Shown piece after piece: positions 38,150 through 48,345 of a stretch of DNA of 64,000 nucleotides (position 1 is the stretch's first letter; each line of letters starts with the position of its first letter). Both the position numbers and the translations under genes were made by a program. This stretch comes from Prevotella sp. P3-122 (GTDB lineage Bacteria > Bacteroidota > Bacteroidia > Bacteroidales > Bacteroidaceae): NCBI RefSeq assembly GCF_002251365.1, contig NZ_NPJH01000021.1, positions 22,640 through 86,639 on the forward strand, written 5' to 3'. The notes beneath the pieces were generated by a model, which searched no databases, had not been told where the DNA came from, and saw only the letters and a program-made list of their open reading frames with translations.

Positions 38150-41100
38150 ATGAAACAAATTTTTCGTTTCGCTGCTGTAGCAATGCTTACAGCAATGTCA
38201 AGCTCCACAGCCCTTGCAGGGAATTGGGTAGTACCCGCACCCGCAGGACAGCCTTTGGCAACAGGCGACACTGTCTACATCTATAATGTAGGACAGAAAG
38301 CCTGGGTCAACAAAGGCGAATCATGGGGCACTCAGGCCGTTGTAAACGCCAGTTCAGGTCTGAAGTATGTAGTAAAACAGACCATGGAAGAGAACACCGG
38401 TGCCGAAGTGCTCACTGGAGCCCGTTACTATCTGTGGTCAGACTGCGGCAAAAACAACCACTATCTCAAGCGTATTGCCGACGGCAAGACAGGTACAGAC
38501 AACAAAGCTTGCTTCGTTGACGGTGCTAACAACAGCGGCAACCCGCTTCAGTGGGAAATTGCCGAGCTTGGTGGCAACAAGTACTCCATCAAGCGTCCTG
38601 AGCTTTTCCAGGATGAAACCAGCACAGACGGTGGTCTGACTTGGGAATATGTTGAAGGAGAATTCCTTGGTGTAAACCTCACCCACGACCGTCTTTGGGA
38701 TGGCAAGTCATGGACAGAGGCAGGCTACACAGAGCAACCTGCTACCTATGCATTGTGGTTCGACGTACAGGCTGGCGATAATGCCACTTGGCTGTTCGTA
38801 TCTCCTAAGGACTATGATGCCTATGCATTGAAGTTCGCTCTCAAGGACGCTCTTGAGAAGGCAGAGGCACAGGGTGTAGACAACATCGCTTCTGAGGAGG
38901 CTGTATTCAACAATGCCTCTGCAACAGAAGAAGAGATTAATGCGGCTATAAATTCTCTGAACAACAAGATTGCTACCCTCGTAGATCCTACCAACCCGGT
39001 AGACATGACTTCAAACATCGTCAATCCGGAAATCTCCGATGGTACCAATGGCTGGTCAACAACTACAGGCGCGCAGAACAATGCTACTGCCACCAACGTA
39101 ACGAATGACCCCGCAAGGAACTCAGAAGGTGCCTTCAGCGGTAATTTCTACGAGAACTGGAACCCCAACGCATTCACCGGCAAGATGTATCAGGTAGTTA
39201 AGAACCTGCCAAACGGTGTTTACAAGGTTGGTCTTTCTGCTTTCATCAACAAGTATGACCTTAACAACGCCACTACCCAGAGCCAGTATGTATACTTCAA
39301 CGACCTGAAGATTCCTTTGACAACAGGCGATGCAAGAGCTTACTCTGCATTCATCGACATCACAACGGGCGAGCTGGAGATTGGTCTTAAACAGGATGTT
39401 GCCATCTCTGAGTGGATGGGTCTCGACAATGCTTCTCTCGTATTCTACGGAAGCGGCCTCGCATCATACAAGTACATAACCACAAGCTATGCCGAATTAT
39501 TCGACAACGAGCTGGCAGAGGCTATCTATAGCCCACAGTACAAGGACGCTGTAGAAAAGGACATCGAAGCAGCACAGAGCGCCACTACCAAGGAGGAGGC
39601 TCTCGCCATATACGCAAGTGCTCAGCAGCACGTTGCTGAACTGAAAGCCAACGTAGCAGCATACGTTGCACTTCAGGCCTTGAACGAAAAATTCGAAGAC
39701 TGGGTTTTCCAGCAGAGTCTTGATCTCGAGGATGAGTGGGCAGAATGTGAGAACATGCTTGCTGAACCTACCGCTACCACAGAGGAGATTCTTGCATTCA
39801 TCGCTGATGTAGAGGCAAAGGCTGACGAAGCAGCAAAGAACGCCGCTAAACCTGGTGACGATGTTACTCACTTCATCACCAACCCATGGTTCAACGAGGG
39901 TACCGTTCAGGATGAGAGCTCTACACAGAAGCAGAGCTTCAATGGTTGGACAATTGAAGGTGCTACACCTGGCGCAGGTGGTACCACCGACACCCGTCTT
40001 GCAGAGGTATATCAGGGCGACTTCAAGGTATACCAGGATCTGAAGGGCATTCAGAAGGGTGCTTACCAGCTCGAGATACAGGCCTTCATGCGTCCGGGTT
40101 CTGCCGAGACAGCATACGCAAACTGGGAGGCTGGCAACAAGGAGACTCCGGCATACATCTTCGCTGGCGACAACAAGGTGATGGTAAAGAGCATCTGCGA
40201 TTTCATGATTGAAGGCGCCGAGGCTCCTACAGCATCCGAGTCTTGGAGCAACGTAGGTGGCACATACTGGATACCTAACACCATGAAGACAGCCTACGAG
40301 GCTATGGCTATGGATCCGGCAAACTACAACAACGTAGTGACTGTTCTCTGCATCGACGGCAACATGCGTATCGGTATCGGTGCCAACGACCCAGCCGCAA
40401 CAGGCAGCCGCTGGATGCTCTTCCACGACTTCAAGCTCACTTATCTCGGCTACGACCCAACAGTTGTTAGTCCTGTTCTCCAGAGTGTAATTGACCAGGC
40501 TGACCTGACAGCAGGACGCCTGATGGCAGCAGAGGAGAAGACCGCTCTGAATGAGGCACTCACCACCGCCAAGGCCGCTATCGAAGCAAAAAATGGTGAC
40601 GACATGATGGCAGCCTACAGGGCACTCATCGAGGCCAACACAGCTGCTGCTGCAAGCGCAGACGAGTACGACAAGATTAGCGCTGCTATCGAAGAACTGA
40701 CAACAGCTTACTACGAGTATATGGAAACCGCTTCCACAGAAGCTGTTGCAACTGCCGATAAGCTTATGAACGAAACTCCTGCAGCACTTGCGGATGGTTC
40801 TATCAAGACAGAGGACTGCGGTGCCAAGGTAACAGAAATCAAGCTGGCTATCAACGGCCTGAAGCTTACTGAGGGAAGCGACGATAAGCCTGCTGACTTC
40901 ACATGGGCAATCACCAACCCAGACTTCACCGACGGCACAAGCGGTTGGGAGACTGTAAACAATGGTGCTAATCCTGGTGTTGCCGACAACGTAATGGAAG
41001 GCTACAACGGCAACTTCGACGTTCATCAGGACATCCACAACCTGCCAGAGGGTACATACCTCGTTAAGTGCCAGGGCTTCTACCGCTATGGATGGCTTGA

Positions 41101-41635
41101 CGGTGCAGCAAAGGCTTGGCAGGCTGACAGTACCGTTATCGGTGCTAAGCTCTATGCAAACCTTGACTCTGTAGAGATGAAAGACATCATCATCATCGAC
41201 GAGATCGCTACCAGCGCAAGCGGCAGCCACTGGAAGGAGTACATTGACTCTGTATCTGTTGAGGGCGTGAAGACAACATACTACGCTCCAGACATGCGCG
41301 ACGCTGCTAACGAGCGTTTCCAGCAGACTGCATATCCAAACCAGGTTTACACCTACGTAGGTGCTGACGGCTTCCTGAGAATAGGTTTCAACAACACCAA
41401 GCATGTAGACGGTGACTGGACAACAGCTTCTTACTTCGAGCTCTTCTACCTCGGTGAGAACAGCAAGCACGCAGAGGAAACAGGTGTTGAGAACATCAAC
41501 AACAGCGTTATCACAGGTTCACGCTACTACAGCATCGACGGTCGTCAGATGAAGTCCCTCAACAAAGGTCTGAACATCATCATGACTACCAACGCTGACG
41601 GCAAGACAACCGTACGCAAGGTGATCGTTAAGTAA
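38150..41635 (+). CDS. Large modular secreted protein with T9SS-type C-terminal domain
   Basis: 1161 residues. The Sec signal peptide ends near ALAGN (residue ~24). Three related beta-rich modules, each with an N-P-[DEW]-F/I-like start and a GxYxLxxQxF-like strand, begin near residues 290 (NIVNPEISDGTNGW), 570 (FITNPWFNEGT) and 920 (AITNPDFTDGTSGW). Helical spacer segments separate them. The C-terminus (YYSIDGRQMKSLNKGLNII, ending VRKVIVK) resembles a type A T9SS sorting domain. It would be exported by the T9SS, whose core genes lie at 55208-61202, and attached or released at the surface. The modules resemble carbohydrate-binding folds, but the ligand is unknown and no enzyme domain is recognised. 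Confidence 0.8.
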   Translation: MKQIFRFAAVAMLTAMSSSTALAGNWVVPAPAGQPLATGDTVYIYNVGQKAWVNKGESWGTQAVVNASSGLKYVVKQTMEENTGAEVLTGARYYLWSDCGKNNHYLKRIADGKTGTDNKACFVDGANNSGNPLQWEIAELGGNKYSIKRPELFQDETSTDGGLTWEYVEGEFLGVNLTHDRLWDGKSWTEAGYTEQPATYALWFDVQAGDNATWLFVSPKDYDAYALKFALKDALEKAEAQGVDNIASEEAVFNNASATEEEINAAINSLNNKIATLVDPTNPVDMTSNIVNPEISDGTNGWSTTTGAQNNATATNVTNDPARNSEGAFSGNFYENWNPNAFTGKMYQVVKNLPNGVYKVGLSAFINKYDLNNATTQSQYVYFNDLKIPLTTGDARAYSAFIDITTGELEIGLKQDVAISEWMGLDNASLVFYGSGLASYKYITTSYAELFDNELAEAIYSPQYKDAVEKDIEAAQSATTKEEALAIYASAQQHVAELKANVAAYVALQALNEKFEDWVFQQSLDLEDEWAECENMLAEPTATTEEILAFIADVEAKADEAAKNAAKPGDDVTHFITNPWFNEGTVQDESSTQKQSFNGWTIEGATPGAGGTTDTRLAEVYQGDFKVYQDLKGIQKGAYQLEIQAFMRPGSAETAYANWEAGNKETPAYIFAGDNKVMVKSICDFMIEGAEAPTASESWSNVGGTYWIPNTMKTAYEAMAMDPANYNNVVTVLCIDGNMRIGIGANDPAATGSRWMLFHDFKLTYLGYDPTVVSPVLQSVIDQADLTAGRLMAAEEKTALNEALTTAKAAIEAKNGDDMMAAYRALIEANTAAAASADEYDKISAAIEELTTAYYEYMETASTEAVATADKLMNETPAALADGSIKTEDCGAKVTEIKLAINGLKLTEGSDDKPADFTWAITNPDFTDGTSGWETVNNGANPGVADNVMEGYNGNFDVHQDIHNLPEGTYLVKCQGFYRYGWLDGAAKAWQADSTVIGAKLYANLDSVEMKDIIIIDEIATSASGSHWKEYIDSVSVEGVKTTYYAPDMRDAANERFQQTAYPNQVYTYVGADGFLRIGFNNTKHVDGDWTTASYFELFYLGENSKHAEETGVENINNSVITGSRYYSIDGRQMKSLNKGLNIIMTTNADGKTTVRKVIVK

Positions 41636-41668
41636 ACAATAACTTACGAGAATAAAGCAACTATCAAT

Positions 41669-41697
41669 AGCGGGGCAGTAACTGCCCCGCTATTTTT
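41669..41697 (+). terminator. Intrinsic terminator of the modular secreted protein gene
   Basis: AGCGGGGCAGT (41669-41679) and ACTGCCCCGCT (41681-41691) form a near-perfect hairpin followed by ATTTTTA. It lies 34 bases after the stop codon. Confidence 0.88.
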
Positions 41698-41699
41698 AG

Positions 41700-42121
41700 C
41701 CTCACCCCCGGCCCCTCTCCAAAAAAAAAAGCCTCACCCCCGGCCCCTCTCCAAAGGGAGAGGGGAGCTAGATACCTTAGAGGCACATTGTAATAAGCAA
41801 ATTTAAACACATAAGCGCTGTAAGCGCAAAAGCGCATAGCCCAGGGTAAAGCGTAGCGGCACCCTGGGTATTTTCGTGTCGGTAATTGTTGCGCTGTAAG
41901 CGCATTGTCTATTACTCCTTATACCCAGGGTGTCGCTACGCTTTACCCTGGGCTATGCGCTTTTGCGCTTACAGCGCGTGTTGGTTGCAATGTTTGGGAT
42001 GGGGCGCACGCTAAATGTATTGATTTGTCTATAAGGTATCTAACTCCCCTCTCCCCTTGGAGAGGGGCTGGGGGTGAGGCTTATTTTTCTCTCCCTTTGG
42101 AGAGGGGCCGGGGGTGAGGCT
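41700..42121. repeat. Nested inverted-repeat element of about 420 bp
   Basis: Outer arms at 41700-41779 and 42033-42121 are built from CCTCACCCCCGGCCCCTCTCC units, two per arm, plus GAGGGGAG-TAGATACCTT. Inner arms 41815-41870 and 41922-41977 pair over 56 bp with very few mismatches. They contain GCGCTGTAAGCGCAAAAGCG and CCCAGGGTAAAGCGTAGCG, the same blocks as in copies A, B and C. The central part has another GCGCTGTAAGCGC. It has no supported coding sequence. It separates a plus-strand gene from a minus-strand gene. Confidence 0.8.
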
Positions 42122-42129
42122 GTTTGTGG

Positions 42130-43401
42130 TTAGGCTTTTACCTCAAACCCGAGGGATGTGACGGCATTGCGGATGTCCGCACCAGAGGCATCGCCCTCGA
42201 TAACGGCCTTACCTGTGGCAAGGTCTACAGAGACAGAACTTACTCCGGGGACATTGCTCAGGGCTTTCTCCACTGACGCGCGGCAATGGTTGCAGTTCAT
42301 ACCACCTATTATATATATACGCACGCGCGAGGGCGCTACATGGCTTTCGCTTTCACCACAACAGCCATGACAATGGCTATGGCCGCCTGGGCGCAAGCGC
42401 GGAAGTACGAGGGCGTTAATAAGCAAGAGGGCAAGGACAATGGTGCATAGCCACGAGAACCAGCTGTCAGGCTCCGCACAACAGGCAGACTGGGCAACGA
42501 TGCCACCCATAAAATCAATTGTTCCACCAAACTGCAGGAGGTCGATAACCCAGCCAAAGGCCACAGCACCGAGAATTATGGATAGCAGATAGAGGATAAG
42601 GGTACGTGTGCCGAGCACCTTGCGAACGACGAGGATGGAAGCCATATTGCAGGCAGGGCCAGCCATGAGAAGTACAAGAGCCGCACCGGGTGTCAGCCCC
42701 TTGAGCATCAGTGCAACGGCTATTGGTATGGACCCAGTGGCACAAAGATACATTGGTACGGCAATGGCAAGGACAAGGAGCATGGATGCCAGCGTGTTGC
42801 CCTTGAACATTGCAAACCAGGTATCAGGAACAAAAACCGTTATAAGGCCGGCAACGACCAGTCCGATGACAAGCCACTTGCCTATGTCCTCCATCATCTC
42901 TACAAAGGCATAGCTGAGGGCAGACTTCATTTTTTTGTATAATGTCATTTGCTCACTCTTCTCCTCTCCTACCCTATTGTCCGCATGGCCGGCAGCAGAA
43001 TCGGAAAACGCATTTACCATCGCTCCACCAAACACAGCAGTAAGCAAGGCCGCCAAGGGACGGACCACGGCAAAAGGCAGTCCCATGAGACTGAAAGTAG
43101 CAATAATGGAGTCTACACCCGTCTGGGGCGTAGCAATAAGAAAGGATGCCACGGCACCCTTTGACGCACCCTCCTTACGCAGCGACATTGCAGTAGGTAT
43201 GACTCCACAGGAGCATAGCGGCAGAGGAATGCCGAAGAGGGCAGCCTTTACAACCGACGTGAAGTTGGGTGTTGCAAGATGCCGGGTATAATATTGGCCG
43301 GGAATGAAAGCGTGCATAAGCCCGGCAAGGAAGAAGCCCAAGAGAAGATAGGGCGACATTTCGTTAATGATATGAAGTATTTCTTGCATAATAGTAAACA
43401 A
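42130..43401 (-). CDS. SO_0444-type permease with fused C-terminal HMA domain (Cu/Zn efflux candidate)
   Basis: 423 residues. It has two permease repeats with several membrane helices and the motif FGIPLPLCSCGVIP (about residues 58-71), which has a Cys pair typical of this permease family. The C-terminal ~70 residues form a heavy-metal-associated domain with GGMNCNHC, a metal-binding CxxC. The family is assigned to Cu/Zn efflux; the substrate here is inferred. An alternative start at Met4 is possible. It follows waaA by 48 bp on the same strand. A His-rich stretch (GGHSHCHGCCGESESH) precedes the HMA domain. Confidence 0.85.
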   Translation of the reverse strand: MFTIMQEILHIINEMSPYLLLGFFLAGLMHAFIPGQYYTRHLATPNFTSVVKAALFGIPLPLCSCGVIPTAMSLRKEGASKGAVASFLIATPQTGVDSIIATFSLMGLPFAVVRPLAALLTAVFGGAMVNAFSDSAAGHADNRVGEEKSEQMTLYKKMKSALSYAFVEMMEDIGKWLVIGLVVAGLITVFVPDTWFAMFKGNTLASMLLVLAIAVPMYLCATGSIPIAVALMLKGLTPGAALVLLMAGPACNMASILVVRKVLGTRTLILYLLSIILGAVAFGWVIDLLQFGGTIDFMGGIVAQSACCAEPDSWFSWLCTIVLALLLINALVLPRLRPGGHSHCHGCCGESESHVAPSRVRIYIIGGMNCNHCRASVEKALSNVPGVSSVSVDLATGKAVIEGDASGADIRNAVTSLGFEVKA

Positions 43402-43449
43402 TGCCTAAATGCCATATCAGCCTGAAAGGCTTTACTTATAATATTATTT

Positions 43450-44667
43450 TCAAAGACACACCCTGTCCAATATCTTCTGGGTAGCACCGGCCAGTCCCTG
43501 CACATATCGTCCTGCTGCCTCGCCAGCCTTATCAAGCGAAGGCTTGTCGGCAATGAAAGATTCCATAGCCTTTTCAAAGTCATCATAGCATGTAATCTCT
43601 ATACCACCACCACAGGCTTTCAGTCCCTGTGCCTCACGGAACCTCTCGTTGTTGGGTCCGAAGAACACGGGCACATCCCATACGGCAGCCTCAAGGACAT
43701 TATGTATTCCTACACCGAAGCCACCACCCACGTATGCTATCTCACCATAATGGTATATGCTGGAAAGCAGTCCAAAGCAGTCGATAATAAGTACCTGCGC
43801 CTCGGCGGCAGACTCGATGGTGGCTTGCGTATAGCGTACAGCCGGGCGCGACAGACGAGACTCTATCTGCCTAAGATGCTCCTCACTGATGACATGCGGC
43901 GCAATGACCAGTTTCCAGTCGGGATGATTATTGAAAAACTTTACGAATATCTCCTCATCGGGCAACCATGAGGAGCCGGCCACAAATACCTTGCCGCCAT
44001 GCTTGAAAGCCTCAAGCAATGGAAGCGTCTTCGATGCGGCCTTAATCTGCAGTACACGGTCGAACCTGGTATCACCGACAACGTCAACATCGGTAATGCC
44101 CACAGACTCGAGCAAGGTCTGCGACTGACTGTTCTGCACGAACAGGCGGGTGAAACACTTCAATACGCGGCCATACCTGCGTCCATACCACTTGAAGAAC
44201 ACCTGCTCCGGTCGGAAAATGCTCGACACGCTATATGTAGGTATGTTACGGTATTTCAGTATGTGCAGGTAGTTGTACCAGAACTCATACTTGATGAAGA
44301 ATGCCATGACAGGTTTTACTGTACGCAGGAACGTAATGGCGTTGCTCCGAGTGTCGATGGGCAGGTAGCAGATGATGTCCGCTCCCTGATAGTTCTTGCG
44401 CACCTCATATCCCGATGGCGAGAAAAAGGTGAGCAAGATTTTGTATTCAGGATGTTCCTGGCGTATTCGTTCCATAAGCGGCCTACCCTGCTCGAACTCT
44501 CCGAGCGACGCCGCATGGAACCAGATATACTTGGCATCGTGGTCAACCTTGTCGGCGAGAGTGGCCAAAGCCCTTCTCTCGCCCTTCCACATGGTCTTGA
44601 CCTTCTTGCTGAACAGACTTGCAATGAAGACACCAAGTTCGTATCCATGTATAACCAGATTGTACAT
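43450..44667 (-). CDS. waaA: 3-deoxy-D-manno-octulosonic acid (Kdo) transferase
   Basis: 405 residues, usual length. The N-terminal hydrophobic anchor is followed by HAASLGEFEQGRPL (about 51-64), a family signature. The GT-B C-terminal half has GSSWLPDEEI and VGGGFGVGIHNVLEAA. It adds Kdo to lipid A precursor on the inner face of the inner membrane. It starts 8 bp after gltX and is probably co-transcribed with it. Confidence 0.93.
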   Translation of the reverse strand: MYNLVIHGYELGVFIASLFSKKVKTMWKGERRALATLADKVDHDAKYIWFHAASLGEFEQGRPLMERIRQEHPEYKILLTFFSPSGYEVRKNYQGADIICYLPIDTRSNAITFLRTVKPVMAFFIKYEFWYNYLHILKYRNIPTYSVSSIFRPEQVFFKWYGRRYGRVLKCFTRLFVQNSQSQTLLESVGITDVDVVGDTRFDRVLQIKAASKTLPLLEAFKHGGKVFVAGSSWLPDEEIFVKFFNNHPDWKLVIAPHVISEEHLRQIESRLSRPAVRYTQATIESAAEAQVLIIDCFGLLSSIYHYGEIAYVGGGFGVGIHNVLEAAVWDVPVFFGPNNERFREAQGLKACGGGIEITCYDDFEKAMESFIADKPSLDKAGEAAGRYVQGLAGATQKILDRVCL

Positions 44668-44675
44668 ATCCTTGT

Positions 44676-46193
44676 CTATTTCAGTATCTCAATGGCTCTA
44701 CGCATGCGGGCGAGTGTCTCTTCCTTACCAAGGAAAGCGGAAATATCGAACATGCCAGGGCCTTTGCCCTCGCCAACGAGTGTAAGACGGAAAGCGTTCA
44801 TGATGTCGCCGAGCTTGTAGCCATTCTCCTCTACCCACTTCATGACAACAGGTTCCTGCCCCTCGACAGAGAAGTCACCGATGGACTCCAATACCTCTGC
44901 CAGCTCAGTCATCTGCTGTGCAGAATACTCCTTCCAACGCTTCTTGCGCGTCTTCTCGTCATATTCCGTCGGAGCGATGAAGAAGAACGAGCACAGTGGC
45001 CACAGTTCGCGTACGAAGCTCACGCGGTCCTTCATCATGGACACCACCTTGGTGATGCGCTCCATAGACTCATCGATGCCGTTATTGGCAACGATGGGCG
45101 CAAAGAGCTGCGCTATCTCGGCATCGCTCTTGCGGAGGATATACTCGTGGTTGAACCATATACCCTTCTGGTAGTCGAACTTGGCACCGGCCTTGCTACA
45201 CCTGCTGATGTCGAAAGCCTTCACCAGCTCGCTGAGCGAGAATATCTCCTGCTCTGTACCGGGGTTCCAACCAAGCAATGCAAGGAAGTTGATGACAGCC
45301 TCGGGGAAATAGCCTTTCTCACGGAAGCCTGCCGACACCTCACCACTCTTCGGGTCGTGCCACTCAAGCGGGAACACGGGGAAGCCCAGCCTGTCGCCAT
45401 CCCTCTTCGAGAGCTTGCCCTTGCCCTCGGGCTTGAGCAACAACGGCAGGTGTGCGAAGCGGGGCATGGTGTCTTCCCATCCGAAAGCCCTGTAGAGCAG
45501 GACATGCAGAGGCGAGCTTGGCAGCCACTCCTCGCCACGGATGACATGGGTAATCTCCATGAGGTGGTCGTCAACGATATTGGCAAGATGGTATGTTGGC
45601 AGCTCATCGGCACTCTTGTATAGCACCTTGTCATCGAGGATGTCGCTCTTGATGACCACATCGCCACGTATCATGTCGTTGACATGCACCTCAACGCCTG
45701 GGTCAATCTTGAACCTCACCACGTATGTCTCGCCGTCGGCAATACGCCTGCTTACTTCCTCTGCCGGCATGACAAGCGAGTTGCGCATGGACATGCGGGT
45801 GGAAGCATCATACTGGAAATTCTGTATCTCGGCACGCTTGGCATCAAGCTCCTCTGGAGTATCAAATGCGATGTATGCCTTGCCATTGTCGAGCAGCTGC
45901 TGCACATACCTCTTATATATATCACGGCGCTCGCTCTGACGGTATGGTCCATGGTCTCCTCCGAAGCCTACACCTTCGTCGAACTCTATGCCCAACCAGC
46001 GGAAAGACTCTATTATGTACTCCTCTGCATCAGCAACAAAACGGTGAGAGTCGGTATCCTCAATACGGAATACGAAATCGCCACCATGCTGGCGTGCAAA
46101 GAGATAATTATACAAAGCGGTACGTACGCCGCCAATATGCAAAGGCCCTGTAGGGCTTGGTGCAAAACGCACCCTAACCTTTCTATCAGACAT
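44676..46193 (-). CDS. gltX: Glutamyl-tRNA synthetase
   Basis: 505 residues from the start at 46193 ([20 protein letters not shown]). The frame is open 45 codons further upstream, but that extension is not family-like and would overlap the divergent promoter region. Class I motifs are HIGG (19-22) and KLSKRDG (near residue 265). It charges tRNA-Glu. A -7-like element TAATTTTG (46231-46224) lies about 30 bases upstream. Confidence 0.95.
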   Translation of the reverse strand: MSDRKVRVRFAPSPTGPLHIGGVRTALYNYLFARQHGGDFVFRIEDTDSHRFVADAEEYIIESFRWLGIEFDEGVGFGGDHGPYRQSERRDIYKRYVQQLLDNGKAYIAFDTPEELDAKRAEIQNFQYDASTRMSMRNSLVMPAEEVSRRIADGETYVVRFKIDPGVEVHVNDMIRGDVVIKSDILDDKVLYKSADELPTYHLANIVDDHLMEITHVIRGEEWLPSSPLHVLLYRAFGWEDTMPRFAHLPLLLKPEGKGKLSKRDGDRLGFPVFPLEWHDPKSGEVSAGFREKGYFPEAVINFLALLGWNPGTEQEIFSLSELVKAFDISRCSKAGAKFDYQKGIWFNHEYILRKSDAEIAQLFAPIVANNGIDESMERITKVVSMMKDRVSFVRELWPLCSFFFIAPTEYDEKTRKKRWKEYSAQQMTELAEVLESIGDFSVEGQEPVVMKWVEENGYKLGDIMNAFRLTLVGEGKGPGMFDISAFLGKEETLARMRRAIEILK

Positions 46194-46302
46194 CTTTATA
46201 CAAAGAAGAAATAAATTTTTCTGCAAAATTAATATATTTTCTCGACTTTTGCGATTTTTTTTCGTATTTTCGCAGAGTAAACACATAAACAGACAAAAAA
46301 GG

Positions 46303-48345
46303 ATGAGCATAATAGACCGAAACGACAACCGCTACTGGCGCAATATGATGGTACGGACACTACTCGTTGTAGTGAGTGTCTTGCTGATAGTATGGTTTCT
46401 GCCACGCGACTCGCAAGGACAGAAATTCAGATACGACGTGGGCAAGCCGTGGATGTACCAGTCGTTCATAGCACAGTTCGACTTTCCCATCTACAAGACC
46501 GAAGAGGCCGTGATGGCTGAGCAGGACTCGCTCATGGAGACGATAATGCCATACTACAACTACAACCCCGACGAGGAGAAGGTGCAGATAGAGAAATTCA
46601 AACAGGACTTTGCCGGCAGCCTCCCACACTCATACATAAACATCATTTCAGACAGGCTGCATCGGCTGTACCAGGCTGGAATAATGAGCACGGCCGAATA
46701 CAAGACTATCGCCAAGGACTCAACACAAGCCATCAGAGTGGTTACGGGGAAAAATGCGGCAAGCATAGAGATCGGCTGCGTGTACTCCACAATGTCGGCA
46801 TACAAGATGCTGCTCGACGACGAGACGCTGAGCAAGGACAGGGCACTGCTGCAGAAGTGCAACCTGAACAACTACATTGAGCCAAACCTGAAATACGACA
46901 AGGAGCGTACAGAGGGCGAGCGCAACGACATGCTTAGCAGCATTCCGCTGGCCAGTGGAATGGTGATGAGCGGTCAGAAGATTATTGACCGAGGAGAGAT
47001 TGTCGATGATTATACCTACCGTGTACTGTCATCGTTTGAGAGAGAGATGCAGAGACGCAGCGCCACCGAGGACGAGATGACGACAACCATCATCGGACAG
47101 ACAATATTCGTAAGCATGCTGGTGCTGCTCTTCACCATGTACATAGCCCTGTTCCGCAAGGACTACTTCGAGAAGCCCCGCTCTATAATGATGCTCTACG
47201 TGATGATAACGGTGTTCCCCATCATAGTATCGCTGATGATGAAGCACAACCTGTTCAGCGTTTATATCATCCCGTTTGCCATGGCCGCCATCTTCGCCCG
47301 TATGTTCATGGACTCACGCACGGCCTTCGTCACCCAGCTGACGATAGTGCTCATATCCACGGCAGCGGTGAAATACCAGTACGAGTTCATCATCATACAG
47401 CTCATAGCAGGACTCGTGGCCATATACTCGCTGCGCGAGCTTACCAACAGGGCACAGGTCATCAAGACGGCATTGCTCGTGACGTTGGGCAGCTGCGCGG
47501 TGTTCTTCGCCATGCAGATGATGCAGGAGACCGACGTGGTGAAGCTCGATATAAAGATGTATACCCACTTCGCTGTCAATGGTGTACTGCTTCTGCTGTC
47601 ATACCCGCTGATGTACCTCATCGAGAAGATGTTCGGCTTCACCAGCAACGTAACGCTGTTCGAGCTTTCCAACACCTTCAAGGGACTGCTGCGCAACCTC
47701 AGCGAGGTGGCACCCGGCACATTCCAGCACTCCATAACGGTGGGCAACCTGGCAGCAGAGGTGGCAAACAGAATTGGCGCCGACAGCCTGCTCGTACGTG
47801 TAGGAGCACTGTATCACGACATCGGCAAGATGACCAATCCCGCTTTCTTCACCGAGAACCAGGCTGGCATCAACCCCCACGAGAACCTGCAATGCAAGGA
47901 GAGCGCGCGCATCATCATCGAGCATGTCACTGAGGGTGTGAAGCTTGCCGAGAAGGCCAACCTGCCTACAATCATCAAGGACTTCATACTGACGCACCAC
48001 GGAAGGGGCGTGGCGAAATACTTCTACATAAAATACCAGAACGAGCATCCGGAAGAGGTGGTAGACAAGGAACAGTTCACATATCCCGGCCCGAACCCGT
48101 TCACCCGCGAGCAAGCACTGCTGATGATGGCGGACACCTGTGAGGCTGCCTCACGCTCGCTGACGGAATATACAGAGGAGAGCATCAGCACACTGGTAAA
48201 CCGCCTCATTGACGGACAGGTCGCCGACGGCTTCTTCACCGACTGCCCCATCACCTTCCGCGATATCAGCCAGGCCAAGCTCGTACTCATCGAGCGCCTC
48301 ATGTCGATATACCATACGAGAATACAATACCCGGAACCAAAATGA
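46303..48345 (+). CDS. 7TM-HD family phosphohydrolase (PgpH-like, probable c-di-AMP phosphodiesterase)
   Basis: About 680 residues from Met at 46303, the start preferred over an in-frame codon at 46249. An N-terminal extracytoplasmic 7TMR-HDED-like domain is followed by several membrane helices (about 260-450). A cytoplasmic HD domain comes next, with [11 protein letters not shown] and LYHDIGKM near residue 505. PgpH proteins hydrolyse c-di-AMP in Firmicutes; that role here is inference from family. Its stop codon overlaps the priA start (ATGA). Confidence 0.88.
   Translation: MSIIDRNDNRYWRNMMVRTLLVVVSVLLIVWFLPRDSQGQKFRYDVGKPWMYQSFIAQFDFPIYKTEEAVMAEQDSLMETIMPYYNYNPDEEKVQIEKFKQDFAGSLPHSYINIISDRLHRLYQAGIMSTAEYKTIAKDSTQAIRVVTGKNAASIEIGCVYSTMSAYKMLLDDETLSKDRALLQKCNLNNYIEPNLKYDKERTEGERNDMLSSIPLASGMVMSGQKIIDRGEIVDDYTYRVLSSFEREMQRRSATEDEMTTTIIGQTIFVSMLVLLFTMYIALFRKDYFEKPRSIMMLYVMITVFPIIVSLMMKHNLFSVYIIPFAMAAIFARMFMDSRTAFVTQLTIVLISTAAVKYQYEFIIIQLIAGLVAIYSLRELTNRAQVIKTALLVTLGSCAVFFAMQMMQETDVVKLDIKMYTHFAVNGVLLLLSYPLMYLIEKMFGFTSNVTLFELSNTFKGLLRNLSEVAPGTFQHSITVGNLAAEVANRIGADSLLVRVGALYHDIGKMTNPAFFTENQAGINPHENLQCKESARIIIEHVTEGVKLAEKANLPTIIKDFILTHHGRGVAKYFYIKYQNEHPEEVVDKEQFTYPGPNPFTREQALLMMADTCEAASRSLTEYTEESISTLVNRLIDGQVADGFFTDCPITFRDISQAKLVLIERLMSIYHTRIQYPEPK

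Noticed and set aside
39497..41470. 657-codon open frame antisense to the modular secreted protein
   Set aside because: It is an opposite-strand shadow of a codon-biased gene; no domain, signal peptide or promoter supports it, and the sense protein is coherent with a signal peptide and CTD.
41905..42117. 70-codon plus-strand frame with TLYPGLCAFALTAR
   Set aside because: It is the same repeat-derived frame as in the element at 15936; no start context or conserved domain.
46194..46328. 45-codon N-terminal extension of gltX
   Set aside because: The conserved synthetase begins at [14 protein letters not shown]; the extension is hydrophobic, unlike the family, and would cover the divergent promoter region.
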